The notes beneath the pieces are model-generated. The model saw nothing but the letters and a program-made list of their open reading frames with translations. It searched no databases and had not been told where the DNA came from. Shown here piece by piece: positions 1-12,100 of a stretch of DNA of 64,000 nucleotides. Source of the DNA: Osmia lignaria lignaria (lineage: Eukaryota > Arthropoda > Insecta > Hymenoptera > Megachilidae). Every line of letters starts with the position of its first letter. The first letter of the stretch is position 1. The stretch lies in contig NW_027478168.1 of assembly GCF_051020975.1 (NCBI RefSeq), positions 10,602,001 through 10,666,000 on the forward strand, read 5' to 3'. Position numbers and translations under genes: made by a program.

Positions 1-136
1 TTTAAATATCTTGATATATCTCGAGAACTACGCGTCTGATCAAAAAATATCATAGAACGTAAAAAGTAGGAAACATAATTCTGTACAAAAAAGGTCTCTT
101 AACATTTTGCCATAGCTCGCTTCGTTTCCGAGATAT
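1..136 (+). repeat. Partial monomer at the left edge (tail only)
   Basis: The window opens inside a monomer at TTTAAATATCTTGATATATC and runs through an E-type tail to the phase start at 137. It carries CGCGTCTG instead of the usual CGCATCTG, GAACGTAAAAAG instead of GAACATAAAAAG, and TTCTGTAC, a combination also found around 1320-1375 and 2930-2990. The cut is a window edge, not a biological boundary. Confidence 0.95.
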
Positions 137-1103
137 TTGCAGATTTATCTCAAGGGAAGGGGCCTGACGGACATATTTCGAGATATTTCTTCTTCTTGTT
201 GTTCTTCTTATGCACAGCTAAGCTGGAAGTGGCATTTACAGCTCGCAATAGTGCAGAGTTATCTCAAAGAAAGGGGCCACGGTGTTTCTGTATCTCTATT
301 ATGTTGGTGCGGCTTCGGAACTTTTAAATATCTTGATATATCTCGAGAACTACGCATCTGATCAAAAAATATCATAGAACATAAAAAGTAGGAAACTTAA
401 TTCTCTACAAAAAAGGTCTCTTAACATTTTGCCATAGCTCGCTTCGTTTCCGAGATATTTGCATATTTATCTCAAGGGATGGGGCCTGACGGACATATTT
501 CGAGATATTTCTTCTTCTTGTTGTTCTTCTTCTGCACAGCTAAGCTGGAAGTGGCATTTGCGGCTCGCACTAGTGCAGAGTTATCTCAAAGAAAGGGGCC
601 ACGGTGTTTCTGTATCTCTATTGTGTTGGTGCGGCTTCGGAACTTTTAAATATCTCGATGTATCTCGAAAACTACGGTTCTGATCAAAAAATATCATAGA
701 ACATAAAAAGTAGGAAACTTAATTCTCTACAAATAAGGTCTCTTAACATTTTGCCATAGCTCGCTTCGTTTCCGAGATATTTGCAGATTTATCTCAAGGG
801 AAGGGGGCCTCACGGACATATTTCGAGATATTTCTTCTTCTTGTTGTTCTTCTTCTGCACAGCTAAGCTGGAAGTGGCATTTGTAGCTCGCAATAGTGCA
901 GAGATATCTCAAAGAAAGGGGCCACGGTGTTTCTGTATCTCTATTATGTTGGTGCGGCTTCGGAACTTTTAAATATCTTGATATATCTCGAGAACTACGC
1001 GTCTGATCAAAAAATATCATAGAACATAAAAAGTAGGAAACATAATTCTGTACAAAAAAGGTCTCTTAACATTTTGCCATAGCTCGCTTCGTTTCCGAGA
1101 TAT
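137..1103 (+). repeat. Three monomers, unassigned to a multimer
   Basis: Starts are 137, 459 and 781. The first is Y head, S middle, E tail. The second is A middle, K tail with CTCGATGTATC, and a private GGGATGGGGCC head. The third has an extra G in its GGGGG run, making it 323 bp, and GAGATATCTC in place of GAGTTATCTC. No neighbouring block matches all three in order. Confidence 0.85.
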
Positions 1104-2714
1104 TTGCAGATTCAGCTCAAAGGAACTGGCCTGACGGACATATTTCGAGATATTTCTTCTTCTTGTTGTTCTTCCTCTGCACAGCTAAGCTGGAAGTGGC
1201 ATTTGCAGCTCGCAATAGTGCAGAGTTATCTCAAAGAAAGGGGCCACGGTGTTTCTGTATCTCTATTATGTTGGTGCGGCTTCGGAACTTTTAAATATCT
1301 TGATATATCTCGAGAACTACGCGTCTGATCAAAAAATATCATAGAACGTAAAAAGTAGGAAACATAATTCTGTACAAAAAAGGTCTCTTAACATTTTGCC
1401 ATAGCTCGCTTCGTTTCCGAGATATTTGCAGATTTATCTCAAGGGAAGGGGCCTGACGGACATATTTCGAGATATTTCTTCTTCTTGTTGTTCTTCTTCT
1501 GCACAGCTAAGCTGGAAGTGGCATTTACAGCTCGCAATAGTGCAGAGTTATCTCAAAGAAAGGGGCCACGGTGTTTCTGTATCTCTATTATGTTGGTGCG
1601 TCTTCGGAACTTTTAAATATCTCGATATATCTCGAAAACTACGCTTCTGATCAAAAAAATATCATAGAACATAAATTGTAGGAAACATAATTCTCTACAA
1701 AAAACATCTCTTAACATTTTGCCATAGCTCGTTTGGTTTCCGAGATATTTGCAGATTCAGCTCAAAGGAACTGGCCTGACGGACATATTTCGAGATATTT
1801 CTACTTCTTGTTGTTCTTCCTCTGCACAGCTAAGCTGGAAGTGGCATTTGCAGCTCGCAATAGTGCAGAGTTATCTCAAAGAAAGGGGCCACGGTGTTTC
1901 TGTATCTCTATTATGTTGGTGCGGCTTCGGAACTTTTAAATATCTTGATATATCTCGAGAACTACGCATCTGATCAAAAAATATCATAGAACATAAAAAG
2001 TAGGAAATTTAATTCTCTACAAAAAAGGTCTCTTAACATTTTGCCATAGCTCGCTTCGTTTCCGAGATATTTGCATATTTATCTCAAGGGAAGGGGCCTG
2101 ACGGACATATTTCGAGATATTTCTTCTTCTTGTTGTTCTTCTTCTGCACAGCTAAGCTGGAAGTGGCATTTGCGGCTCGTACTAGTGCAGAGTTATCTCA
2201 AAGAAAGGGGCCACGGTGTTTCTGTATCTCTATTATGTTGGTGCGGCTTCGGAACTTTTAAATATCTCGATGTATCTCGAAAACTACGCTTCTGATCAAA
2301 AAATATCATAGAACATAAATTGTAGGAAACATAATTCTCTATAAAAAACGTCTCTTAACATTTTGCCATAGCTCGCTTCGTTTCCGAGATATTTGCAGAT
2401 TCATCTCAAAGGAACTGGCCTGACGGACATATTTCGAGATATTTCTTCTTCTTGTTGTTCTTCTTCTGCACAGCTAAGCTGGAAGTGGCATTTGCGGCTC
2501 GCACTAGTGCAGAGTTATCTCAAAGAAAGGGGCCACGGTGTTTCTGTATCTCTATTATGTTGGTGCGGCTTCGGAACTTTTAAATATCTCGATATATCTC
2601 GAAAACTACGCTTCTGATCAAAAAATATCATAGAACATAAAAAGTAGGAAACATAATTCTGTACAAAAAAGGTCTCTTAACATTTTGCCATAGCTCGCTT
2701 CGTTTCCGAGATAT
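1104..2714 (+). repeat. 5-monomer higher-order repeat, copy 1 (1611 bp)
   Basis: Monomers start at 1104 (Q head, E tail with CGCGTCTG), 1426, 1749 (Q head), 2071 and 2393. The order and private variants repeat at 2715-4324: TGGTGCGTCTTCGG in the second unit, GAGATATTTGCATATTTATC in the fourth, and GATTCATCTCAAAGG in the fifth. This copy is one base longer because of an extra A after GATC near 1651. Confidence 0.92.
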
Positions 2715-3029
2715 TTGCAGATTCAGCTCAAAGGAACTGGCCTGACGGACATATTTCGAGATATTTCTTCTTCTTGTTGTTCTTCCTCTGCACAGCTAAG
2801 CTGGAAGTGGCATTTGCAGCTCGCAATAGTGCAGAGTTATCTCAAAGAAAGGGGCCACGGTGTTTCTGTATCTCTATTATGTTGGTGCGGCTTCGGAACT
2901 TTTAAATATCTTGATATATCTCGAGAACTACGCGTCTGATCAAAAAATATCATAGAACGTAAAAAGTAGGAAACATAATTCTGTACAAAAAAGGTCTCTT
3001 AACATTTTGCCATAGCTCGCTTCGTTTCC

Positions 3030-3244
3030 GAGATATTTGCAGATTTATCTCAAGGGAAGGGGCCTGACGGACATATTTCGAGATATTTCTTCTTCTTGTT
3101 GTTCTTCTTCTGCACAGCTAAGCTGGAAGTGGCATTTACAGCTCGCAATAGTGCAGAGTTATCTCAAAGAAAGGGGCCACGGTGTTTCTGTATCTCTATT
3201 ATGTTGGTGCGTCTTCGGAACTTTTAAATATCTCGATATATCTC
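3030..3244. repeat. Sevenfold TATCTC/GAGATA word within one monomer
   Basis: GAGATA occurs at 3030-3035 and 3080-3085. Its reverse complement TATCTC occurs at 3046-3051, 3160-3165, 3191-3196, 3229-3234 and 3239-3244. Chance would give about 0.2 such words on both strands in 322 bp at this composition. The last two are a 10 bp tandem (AAATATCTCG followed by ATATATCTCG), and the first two sit in CGAGATATTT, the inverse of AAATATCTCG. This could be a protein-binding word, dyad-forming sequence, or a relic of a shorter ancestral repeat. Confidence 0.75.
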
Positions 3245-3358
3245 GAAAACTACGCTTCTGATCAAAAAATATCATAGAACATAAATTGTAGGAAACATAA
3301 TTCTCTACAAAAAACATCTCTTAACATTTTGCCATAGCTCGTTTGGTTTCCGAGATAT
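3037..3358 (+). repeat. Representative 322 bp monomer with landmarks
   Basis: This copy shows the standard anatomy. It has a Y head (AGATTTATCTCAAGGGAAGG), then ATTTCGAGATATTT at 3074-3087, then a pyrimidine-rich stretch at about 3084-3112 ending in TGCACAG. The middle is S-type, and a second copy of the head motif lies at 3152-3182. An AT-rich dyad region, TTTAAATATCTCGATATATC, begins at about 3223. After a TGATCA site come three short A-runs in the linker, and GCTCGCTTGG or GCTCGCTTCG leads into the next monomer. The length is 3x107+1, so any reading frame shifts at each monomer. The phase is arbitrary. Confidence 0.9.
3038..3182 (+). repeat. Intramonomer direct repeat, offset 114 bp (present in every monomer)
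   Basis: Copy A at 3038-3070 and copy B at 3152-3182 both begin TGCAGA and end GGGGCC(TG)ACGG. Aligned by eye they match at 28 of 31 positions, with a 2-base TG gap. Upstream of each there is also a related TTGC...AGCTCGC word, spaced differently. This suggests the 322 bp monomer arose partly by duplication of a shorter segment. Copy B is the more constant of the two across the array. In Q-head monomers copy A has diverged (CAGCTCAAAGGAAC). Confidence 0.85.
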
Positions 3359-4968
3359 TTGCAGATTCAGCTCAAAGGAACTGGCCTGACGGACATATTT
3401 CGAGATATTTCTTCTTCTTGTTGTTCTTCCTCTGCACAGCTAAGCTGGAAGTGGCATTTGCAGCTCGCAATAGTGCAGAGTTATCTCAAAGAAAGGGGCC
3501 ACGGTGTTTCTGTATCTCTATTATGTTGGTGCGGCTTCGGAACTTTTAAATATCTTGATATATCTCGAGAACTACGCATCTGATCAAAAAATATCATAGA
3601 ACATAAAAAGTAGGAAACTTAATTCTCTACAAAAAAGGTCTCTTAACATTTTGCCATAGCTCGCTTCGTTTCCGAGATATTTGCATATTTATCTCAAGGG
3701 AAGGGGCCTGACGGACATATTTCGAGATATTTCTTCTTCTTGTTGTTCTTCTTCTCCACAGCTAAGCTGGAAGTGGCACTTGCGGCTCGTACTAGTGCAG
3801 AGTTATCTCAAAGAAAGGGGCCACGGTGTTTCTGTATCTCTATTATGTTGGTGCGGCTTCGGAACTTTTAAATATCTCGATGTATCTCGAAAACTACGCT
3901 TCTGATCAAAAAATATCATAGAACATAAATTGTAGGAAACATAATTCTCTATAAAAAACGTCTCTTAACATTTTGCCATAGCTCGCTTCGTTTCCGAGAT
4001 ATTTGCAGATTCATCTCAAAGGAACTGGCCTGACGGACATATTTCGAGATATTTCTTCTTCTTGTTGTTCTTCTTCTGCACAGCTAAGCTGGAAGTGGCA
4101 TTTGCGGCTCGCACTAGTGCAGAGTTATCTCAAAGAAAGGGGCCACGGTGTTTCTGTATCTCTATTATGTTGGTGCGGCTTCGGAACTTTTAAATATCTC
4201 GATATATCTCGAAAACTACGCTTCTGATCAAAAAATATCATAGAACATAAATTGTAGGAAACAGAATTCTCTACAAAAAAGGTCTCTTAATATTTTGCCA
4301 TAGCTCGCTTCGTTTCCGAGATATTTGCAGATTTATCTCAAGGGAAGGGGCCTGACGGACATATTTCGAGATATTTCTTCTTCTTGTTGTTCTTCCTCTG
4401 CACAGCTAAGCTGGAAGTGGCATTTGCAGCTCGCAATAGTGCAGAGTTATCTCAAAGAAAGGGGCCACGGTGTTTCTGTATCTCTATTATGTTGGTGGGG
4501 CTTCGGAACTTTTAAATATCTTGATATATCTCGAGAACTACGCATCTGATCAAAAAATATCATAGAACATAAAAAGTAGGAAACTTAATTCTCTACAAAA
4601 AAGGTCGCTTAACATTTTGCCATAGCTCGGTTCGTTTCCGAGATATTTGCATATTTATCTCAAGGGAAGGGGCCTGACGGACATATTTCGAGATATTTCT
4701 TCTTCTTGTTGTTCTTCTTCTGCACAGCTAAGCTGGAAGTGGCATTTGCGGCTCGCACTAGTGCAGAGTTATCTCAAAGAAAGGGGCCACGGTGTTTCTG
4801 TATCTCTATTATGTTGGTGCGGCTACGGAACTTTTAAATATCTCGATATATCTCGAAAACTACGCTTCTGATCAAAAAATATCATAGAACATAAATTGTA
4901 GGAAACATAATTCTCTACAAAAAAGGTCTCTTAACATTTTGCCATAGCTCGCTTCGTTTCCGAGATAT

Positions 4969-5612
4969 TTGCAGATATATCTCAAGGGAAGGGGCCTGAC
5001 GGACATATTTCGAGATATTTCTTCTTCTTGTTGTTCTTCTTCTGCACAGCTAAGCTGGAAATGGCATTTGCGGCTCGCACTAGTGCAGAGTTATCTCAAA
5101 GAAAGGGGCCACGGTGTTTCTGTATCTCTATTATGTTGGTGCGGCTTCGGAACTTTTAAATATCTCGATATATCTCGAAAACTACGCTTCTGATCAAAAA
5201 ATATCATAGAACATAGATTGTAGGAAACAGAATTCTCTACAAAAAAGGTCTCTTAACATTTTGCCATAGCTCGCTTCGTTTCCGAGATATTTGCAGATAT
5301 ATCTCAAGGGAAGGGGCCTGACGGACATATTTCGAGATATTTCTTCTTCTTGTTGTTCTTCTTCTGCACAGCTAAGCTGGAAATGGCATTTGCGGCTCGC
5401 ACTAGTGCAGAGTTATCTCAAAGAAAGGGGCCACGGTGTTTCTGTATCTCTATTATGTTGGTGCGGCTTCGGAACTTTTAAATATCTCGATATATCTCGA
5501 AAACTACGCTTCTGATCAAAAAATATCATAGAACATAGATTGTAGGAAACAGAATTCTCTACAAAAAAGGTCTCTTAACATTTTGCCATAGCTCGCTTCG
5601 TTTCCGAGATAT
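4969..5612 (+). repeat. Tandem single-monomer duplication (2 x 322 bp)
   Basis: The monomers at 4969 and 5291 share GGAAATGGC in the middle and ACATAGATTGTAGG in the tail, variants rare elsewhere in the window. The third neighbour (5613) keeps parts of the pattern but has TGCCGGAC and TTTGTGGC. This looks like recent slippage or unequal exchange by exactly one monomer. Confidence 0.85.
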
Positions 5613-6578
5613 TTGCAGATATATCTCAAGGGAAGGGGCCTGCCGGACATATTTCGAGATATTTCTTCTTCTTGTTGTTCTTCTTCTGCACAGCTAAGCT
5701 GGAAGTGGCATTTGTGGCTCGCACTAGTGCAGAGTTATCTCAAAGAAAGGGGCCACGGTGTTTCTGTATCTCTATTATGTTGGTGCGGCTTCGGAACTTT
5801 TAAATATCTCGATATATCTCGAAAACTACGCTTCTGATCAAAAAATAGCATAGAACATAAATTGTAGGAAACATAATTCTCTACAAAAAACGTCTCTTAA
5901 GATTTTGCCATAGCTCGCTTCGTTTCCGAGATATTTGCAGATTCAGCTCAAAGGAACGGGCCTGACGGACATATTTCGAGATACTTCTTCTTCTTGTTGT
6001 TCTTCTTCTGCACAGCTAAGCTGGAAGTGGCATTTGCAGCTCGCACTAGTGCAGAGTTATCTCAAAGAAAGGGGCCACGGTGTTTCTGTATCTCTATTAT
6101 GTTGGTGCGGCTTCGGAACTTTTAAATATCTCGATATATCTCGAAAACTACGCTTCTGATCAAAAAATATCATAGAACATAAATTATAGCAAACATAATT
6201 CTCTACAAAAAACATCTCTTAACATTTTGCCATAGCTCGTTTCGTTTCCGAGATATTTGCAGATTCAGCTCAAAGGAACTGGCCTGACGGACATATTTCG
6301 AGATATTTCTTCTTCTTGTTGTTCTTCCTCTGCACAGCTAAGCTGGAAGTGGCATTTGCAGCTCGCAATAGTGCAGAGTTATCTCAAAGAAAGGGGCCAC
6401 GGTGTTTCTGTATCTCTATTATGTTGGTGCGGCTTCGGAACTTTTAAATATCTTGATATATCTCGAGAACAACGCATCTGATCAAAAAATATCATAGAAC
6501 ATAAAAAGTAGGAAACTTAATTCTCTACAAAAAACGTCTCTTAACATTTTGCCATAGCTCGCTTCGTTTCCGAGATAT

Positions 6579-7222
6579 TTGCAGATTTATCTCAAGGGAA
6601 GGGGCCTGACGGACATATTTCGAGATATTTCTTCTTCTTGTTGTTCTTCTTCTGCACAGCTAAGCTGGAAGTGGCATTTGCGGCTCGCACTAGTGCAGAG
6701 TTATCTCAAAGAAAGGGGCCACGGTGTTTCTGTATCCCTATTATGTTGGTGCGGCTTCGGAACTTTTAAATATCTCAATATATCTCGAAAACTACGCTTC
6801 GGATCAAAAAATATCATAGAACATAAATAGTAGGAAACATAATTCTCTACAAAAAACGTCTCTTAACATTTTGCCATAGCTCGCTTCGTTTCCGAGATAT
6901 TTGCAGATTTATCTCAAGGGAAGGGGCCTGACGGACATATTTCGAGATATTTCTTCTTCTTGTTGTTCTTCTTCTGCACAGCTAAGCTGGAAGTGGCATT
7001 TGCGGCTCGCACTAGTGCAGAGTTATCTCAAAGAAAGGGGCCACGGTGTTTCTGTATCCCTATTATGTTGGTGCGGCTTCGGAACTTTTAAATATCTCGA
7101 TATATCTCGAAAACTACGCTTCGGATCAAAAAATATCATAGAACATAAATAGTAGGAAACATAATTCTCTACAAAAAACGTCTCTTAACATTTTGCCATA
7201 GCTCGCTTCGTTTCCGAGATAT
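6579..7222 (+). repeat. Tandem single-monomer duplication with a lost tail stop
   Basis: The monomers at 6579 and 6901 both have CGCTTCGGATC instead of CGCTTCTGATC, TATCCCTATT, and ATAAATAGTAGG in the tail. They differ at CTCAATATATC versus CTCGATATATC. The T-to-G change removes the usual TGA in the main forward frame, lengthening it by nine codons, which is incidental. Confidence 0.85.
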
Positions 7223-9154
7223 GTGCAGATTTATCTCAAGGGAAGGGGCCTGACGGACATATTTCGAGATATTTCTTCTTCTTGTTGTTCTTCTTCTCCA
7301 CAGCTAAGCTGGAAGTGGCATTTGCGGCTCGCACTAGTGCAGAGTTATCTCAACGAAAGGGGCCACGGTGCTTCTGTATCTCTATTATGTTGGTGCGGCT
7401 TCGGAACTTTTAAATATCTCGATATATCTCGAAAACTACGCTTCTGATCAAAGAATATCATAGAACATAAATTGTAGGAAACATAATTCTCTACAAAAAT
7501 CGTCTCTTAACATTTTGCCATAGCTCGCTTCGTTTCCGAGATATTTGCAGATTCATCTCAAGGGAAGGGGCCTGACGGACATATTTCGAGATATTTCTTC
7601 TTCTTGTTGTTCTTCCTCTGCACAGCTAAGCTGGAAGTGGCATTTGCAGCTCGCAATAGTGCAGAGTTATCTCAAAGAAAGGGGCCACGGCGTTTCTGTA
7701 TCTCTATTATGTTGGTGCGGCTTCGGAACTTTTAAATATCTTGATATATCTCGAGAACTACGCATCTGATCAAAAAATATCATAGAACATAAAAAGTAGG
7801 AAACTTAATTCTCTACAAAAAAGGTCTCTTAACATTTTGCCATAGCTCGCTTCGTTTCCGAGATATTTGCAGATATATCTCAAGGGAAGGGGCCTGACGG
7901 ACATATTTCGAGATATTTCTTCTTCTTGTTGTTCTTCTTCTGCACAGCTAAGCTGGAAGTGGCATTTGCGGCTCGCACTAGTGCAGAGTTATCTCAAAGA
8001 AAGGGGCCACGGTGTTTCTGTATCTCTATTATGTTGGTGCGGCTTCGGAACTTTTAAATATCTCGATGTATCTCGAAAACTACGCTTCTGATCAAAAAAT
8101 ATCATACAACATAAATTGTAGGAATCATAATTCTCTACAAAAAAGGTCTCTTAACATTTTGCCATAGCTCGCTTCGTTTCCGAGATATTTGCAGATATAT
8201 CTCAAGGGAAGGGGCCTGACGGACATATTTCGAGATATTTCTTCTTCTTGTTGTTCTTCTTCTGCACAGCTAAGCTGGAAGTGGCATTTAGAGCTCGCAA
8301 TAGTGCAGAGTTATCTCAAAGAAAGGGGCCACGGTGTTTCTGTATCTCTATTATGTTGGTGCGGCTTCGGAACTTTTAAATATCTTGATATATCTCGAGA
8401 ACTACGCATCTGATCAAAAAATATCATAGAACATAAAAAGTAGGAAACTTAATTCTCTACAAAAAAGGTCTCTTAACATTTTGCCATAGCTCGCTTCGTT
8501 TCCGAGATATTTGCAGATTTATCTCAAGGGAAGGGGCCTGACGGACATATTTCGAGGTATTTCTTCTTCTTGTTGTTCTTCTTCTGCACAGCTAAGCTGG
8601 AAGTGGCATTTGCGGCTCGCACTAGTGCGGAGTTATCTCAAAGAAAGGGGCCACGGTGTTTCTGTATCCCCATTATGTTGGTGCGGCTTCGGAACTTTTA
8701 AATATCTCGATATATCTCGAAAACTACGCTTCTGATCAAAAAATATCATAGAACATAAATTGTAGGAAACATAATTCTCTACAAAAAACGTCTCTTAACA
8801 TTTTGCCACAGCTCGCTTCGTTTCCGAGATATTTGCAGATTCAGCTCAAAGGAACTGGCCTGACGGACATATTTCGAGATATTTCTTCTTCTTGTTGTTC
8901 TTCCTCTGCACAGCTAAGCTGGAAGTGGCATTTGCAGCTCGCAATAGTGCAGAGTTATCTCAAAGAAAGGGGCCACGGTGTTTCTGTATCTCTATTATGT
9001 TGGTGCGGCTTCGGAACTTTTAAATATCTTGATATATCTCGAGAACTACGCATCTGATCAAAAAATATCATAGAACATAAAAAGTAGGAAACTTAATTCT
9101 CTACAAAAAAGGTCTCTTAACATTTTGCCATAGCTCGCTTCGTTTCCGAGATAT

Positions 9155-12100
9155 TTGCAGATTTATCTCAAGGGAAGGGGCCTGACGGACATATTTCGAG
9201 GTATTTCTTCTTCTTGTTGTTCTTCTTCTGCACAGCTAAGCTGGAAGTGGCATTTGCGGCTCGCACTAGTGCAGAGTTATCTCAAAGAAAGGGGCCACGG
9301 TGTTTCTGTATCTCTATTATGTTGGTGCGGCTTCGGAACTTTTAAATATCTCGATGTATCTCGAAAACTACGCTTCTGATCAAAAAATATCATAGAACAT
9401 AAATTGTAGGAAACATAATTCTCTACAAAAAAGGTCTCTTAACATTTTGCCATAGCTCGCTTGGTTTCCGAGATATTTGCAGATATATCTCAAGGGAAGG
9501 GGCCTGACGGACATATTTCGAGATATTTCTTCTTCTTGTTGTTCTTCTTCTGCACAGCTAAGCTGGAAGTGGCATTTACAGCTCGCAATAGTGCAGAGTT
9601 ATCTCAAAGAAAGGGGCCATGGTGTTTCTGTATCCCTATTATGTTGGTGCGGCTTCGGAACTTTTAAATATCTCGATATATCTCGAAAACTACGCTTCTG
9701 ATCAAAAAATATCATAGAACATAAATTGTAGGAAACATAATTCTCTATAAAAAACGTCTCTTAACATTTTGCCATAGCTCGCTTCGTTTCCGAGATATTT
9801 GCAGATACAGCTCAAAGGAACTGGCCTGACGGACATATTTCGAGATATTTCTTTTTCTTGTTGATCTTCCTCTGCACAGCTAAGCTGGAAGTGGCATTTG
9901 CAGCTCGCAATAGTGCAGAGTTATCTCAAAGAAAGGGGCCACGGTGTTTCAGTATCTCTATTATGTTGGTGCGGCTTCAGAACTTTTAAATATCTTGATA
10001 TATCTCGAGAACTACGCATCTGATCAAAAAATATCATAGAACATAAAAAGTAGGAAACTTAATTCTCTACAAAAAAGGTCTCTTAACATTTTGCCATAGC
10101 TCGCTTCGTTTCCGAGATATTTGCAGATTTATCTCAAGGGAAGGGGCCTGACGGACATATTTCGAGATATTTCTTCTTCTTGTTGTTCTTCTTCTGCACA
10201 GCTAAACTGGAAGTGGCATTTCCAGCTCGCAATAGTGCAGAGTTATCTCAAAGAGAGGGGCCACGGTGTTTCTGTATCTCTATTATGTTGGTGCGGCTTC
10301 GGAACTTTTAAATATCTTGATATATCTCGAGAACTACGCATCTGATCAAAAAATATCATAGAAGATAAGAAGTAGGAAACTTAATTCTCTACAAAAAAGG
10401 TCTCTTAACATTTTGCCATAGCTCGCTTCGTTTCCGAGATATTTGCAGATTTATCTCAAGGGAAGGGGCCTGACGGACATATTTCGAGATATTTCTTCTT
10501 CTTGTTGTTCTTCTTCTGCACTGCTAAGCTGGAAGTGGCATTTGCGGCTCGCAATAGTGCAGAGTTATCTCAAAGAGAGGGGCCACGGTGTTTCTGTATC
10601 TCTATTATGTTGGTGCGGCTTCGGAACTTTTAAATATCTTGATATATCTCGAGAACTACGCATCTGAACAAAAAATATCATAGAAGATAAAAAGTAGGAA
10701 GCTTAATTCTCTACAAAAAAGGTCTCTTAACATTTTGCCATAGCTCGCTTCGTTTCCGAGATATTTGCAGATTTATCTCAAGGGAAGGGGCCTGACGGAC
10801 ATATTTCGAGATATTTCTTCTTCTTGTTGTTCTTCTTCTGCACAGCTAAGCTGGAAGTGGCATTTGCGGCTCGCACTAGTGCAGAGTTATCTCAAAGAAA
10901 GGGGCCACGGTGTTTCTGTATCCCTATTATGTTGGCGCGGCTTCGGAACTTTTAAATATCTCGATGTATCTCGAAAACTACGCTTTTGATCAAAAAATAT
11001 CATAGAGCATAAATTGTAGGAAACAGAATTCTCTACAAAAAAGGTCTCTTAACATTTTGCCATAGCTCGCTTCGTTTCCGAGATATTTGCAGATTTATCT
11101 CAAGGGAAGGGGCCTAACGGACATATTTCGAGATATTTCTTCTTCTTGTTGTTCTTCTTCTGCACAGCTAAACTGGAAGTGGCATTTCCAGCTCGCAATA
11201 GTGCAGAGTTATCTCAAAGAGAGGGGCCACGGTGTTTCTGTATCTCTATTATGTTGGTGCGGCTTCGGAACTTTTAAATATCTCGATATATCTCGAAAAC
11301 TACGCTTCTGATCAAAAAATATCATAGAACATAAATTGTAGGAAACATAATTCTCTACAAAAAACGTCTCTTAACATTTTGCCACAGCTCGCTTCGTTTC
11401 CGAGATATTTGCAGATTCAGCTCAAAGGAACTGGCCTGACGGACATATTTCGAGATATTTCTTCTTCTTGTTGTTCTTCCTCTGCACAGCTAAGCTGGAA
11501 GTGGCATTTGCAGCTCGCAATAGTGCAGAGTTATCTCAAAGAAAGGGGCCACGGTGTTTCTGTATCTCTATTATGTTGGTGCGGCTTCGGAACTTTTAAA
11601 TATCTTGATATATCTCGAGAACTACGCATCTGATCAAAAAATATCATAGAACATAAAAAGTAGGAAACTTAATTCTCTACAAAAAAGTTCTCTTAACATT
11701 TTGCCATAGCTCGCTTCGTTTCCGAGATATTTGCAGATTTATCTCAAAGGAAGGGGCCTGACGGACATATTTCGAGATATTTCTTCTTCTTGTTGTTCTT
11801 CTTCTGCACAGCTAAGCTGGAAGTGGCATTTGCGGCTCGCACTAGTGCGGAGTTATCTCAAAGAAAGGGGCCACGGTGTTTCTGTATCCCTATTATGTTG
11901 GTGCGGCTTCGGAACTTTTAAATATCTCGATATATCTCGAAAACTACGCTTCTGATCAAAAAATATCATAGAACATAAATTGTAGGAAACATAATTCTCT
12001 ACAAAAAACGTCTCTTAACATTTTGCCACAGCTCGCTTCGTTTCCGAGATATTTGCAGATTCAGCTCAAAGGAACTGGCCTGACGGACATATTTCGAGAT

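Larger units (their letters stand above)
2715..4324 (+). repeat. 5-monomer higher-order repeat, copy 2 (1610 bp)
   Basis: The five monomers start at 2715, 3037, 3359, 3681 and 4003 and follow copy 1 in order. Differences are few: 3412 region reads CTTCTTCTTG where copy 1 has CTACTTCTTG, and the fourth unit has TCTCCACAG where copy 1 has TCTGCACAG. The next monomer (4325) has a Y head, so the pattern stops here. Confidence 0.92.
4325..9154 (+). repeat. Fifteen mixed monomers with local one-unit duplications
   Basis: Starts run every 322 bp from 4325 to 8833. No single multimer explains the block. Most are Y head, A middle and K tail. Q heads occur at 5935, 6257 and 8833. Two sub-blocks, 4969-5612 and 6579-7222, are near-perfect single-monomer duplications and are listed separately. 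From about 8935 the sequence already matches the 13-monomer repeat that follows. Confidence 0.85.

Noticed and set aside
137..361. Forward 74-codon open frame, recurring about every 322 bp to 63743
   Set aside because: It starts only with TTG, has no ATG, no promoter or ribosome site context and no recognisable domain. Monomer length breaks frame, and many amplified copies carry stops or frameshifts. It is a by-product of the repeat.
1733..1939. Second forward frame opened by TTGGTTTCC in copies with GTTTGG or CTTGG
   Set aside because: It depends on one C-to-G change that makes a TTG, overlaps the other frame, and has no independent support.
2693..2714. CENP-B box in GCTCGCTTCGTTTCCGAG
   Set aside because: TTCG is present but the required A and CGGG at the fixed spacing of the mammalian box (nTTCGnnnnAnnCGGGn) are not.
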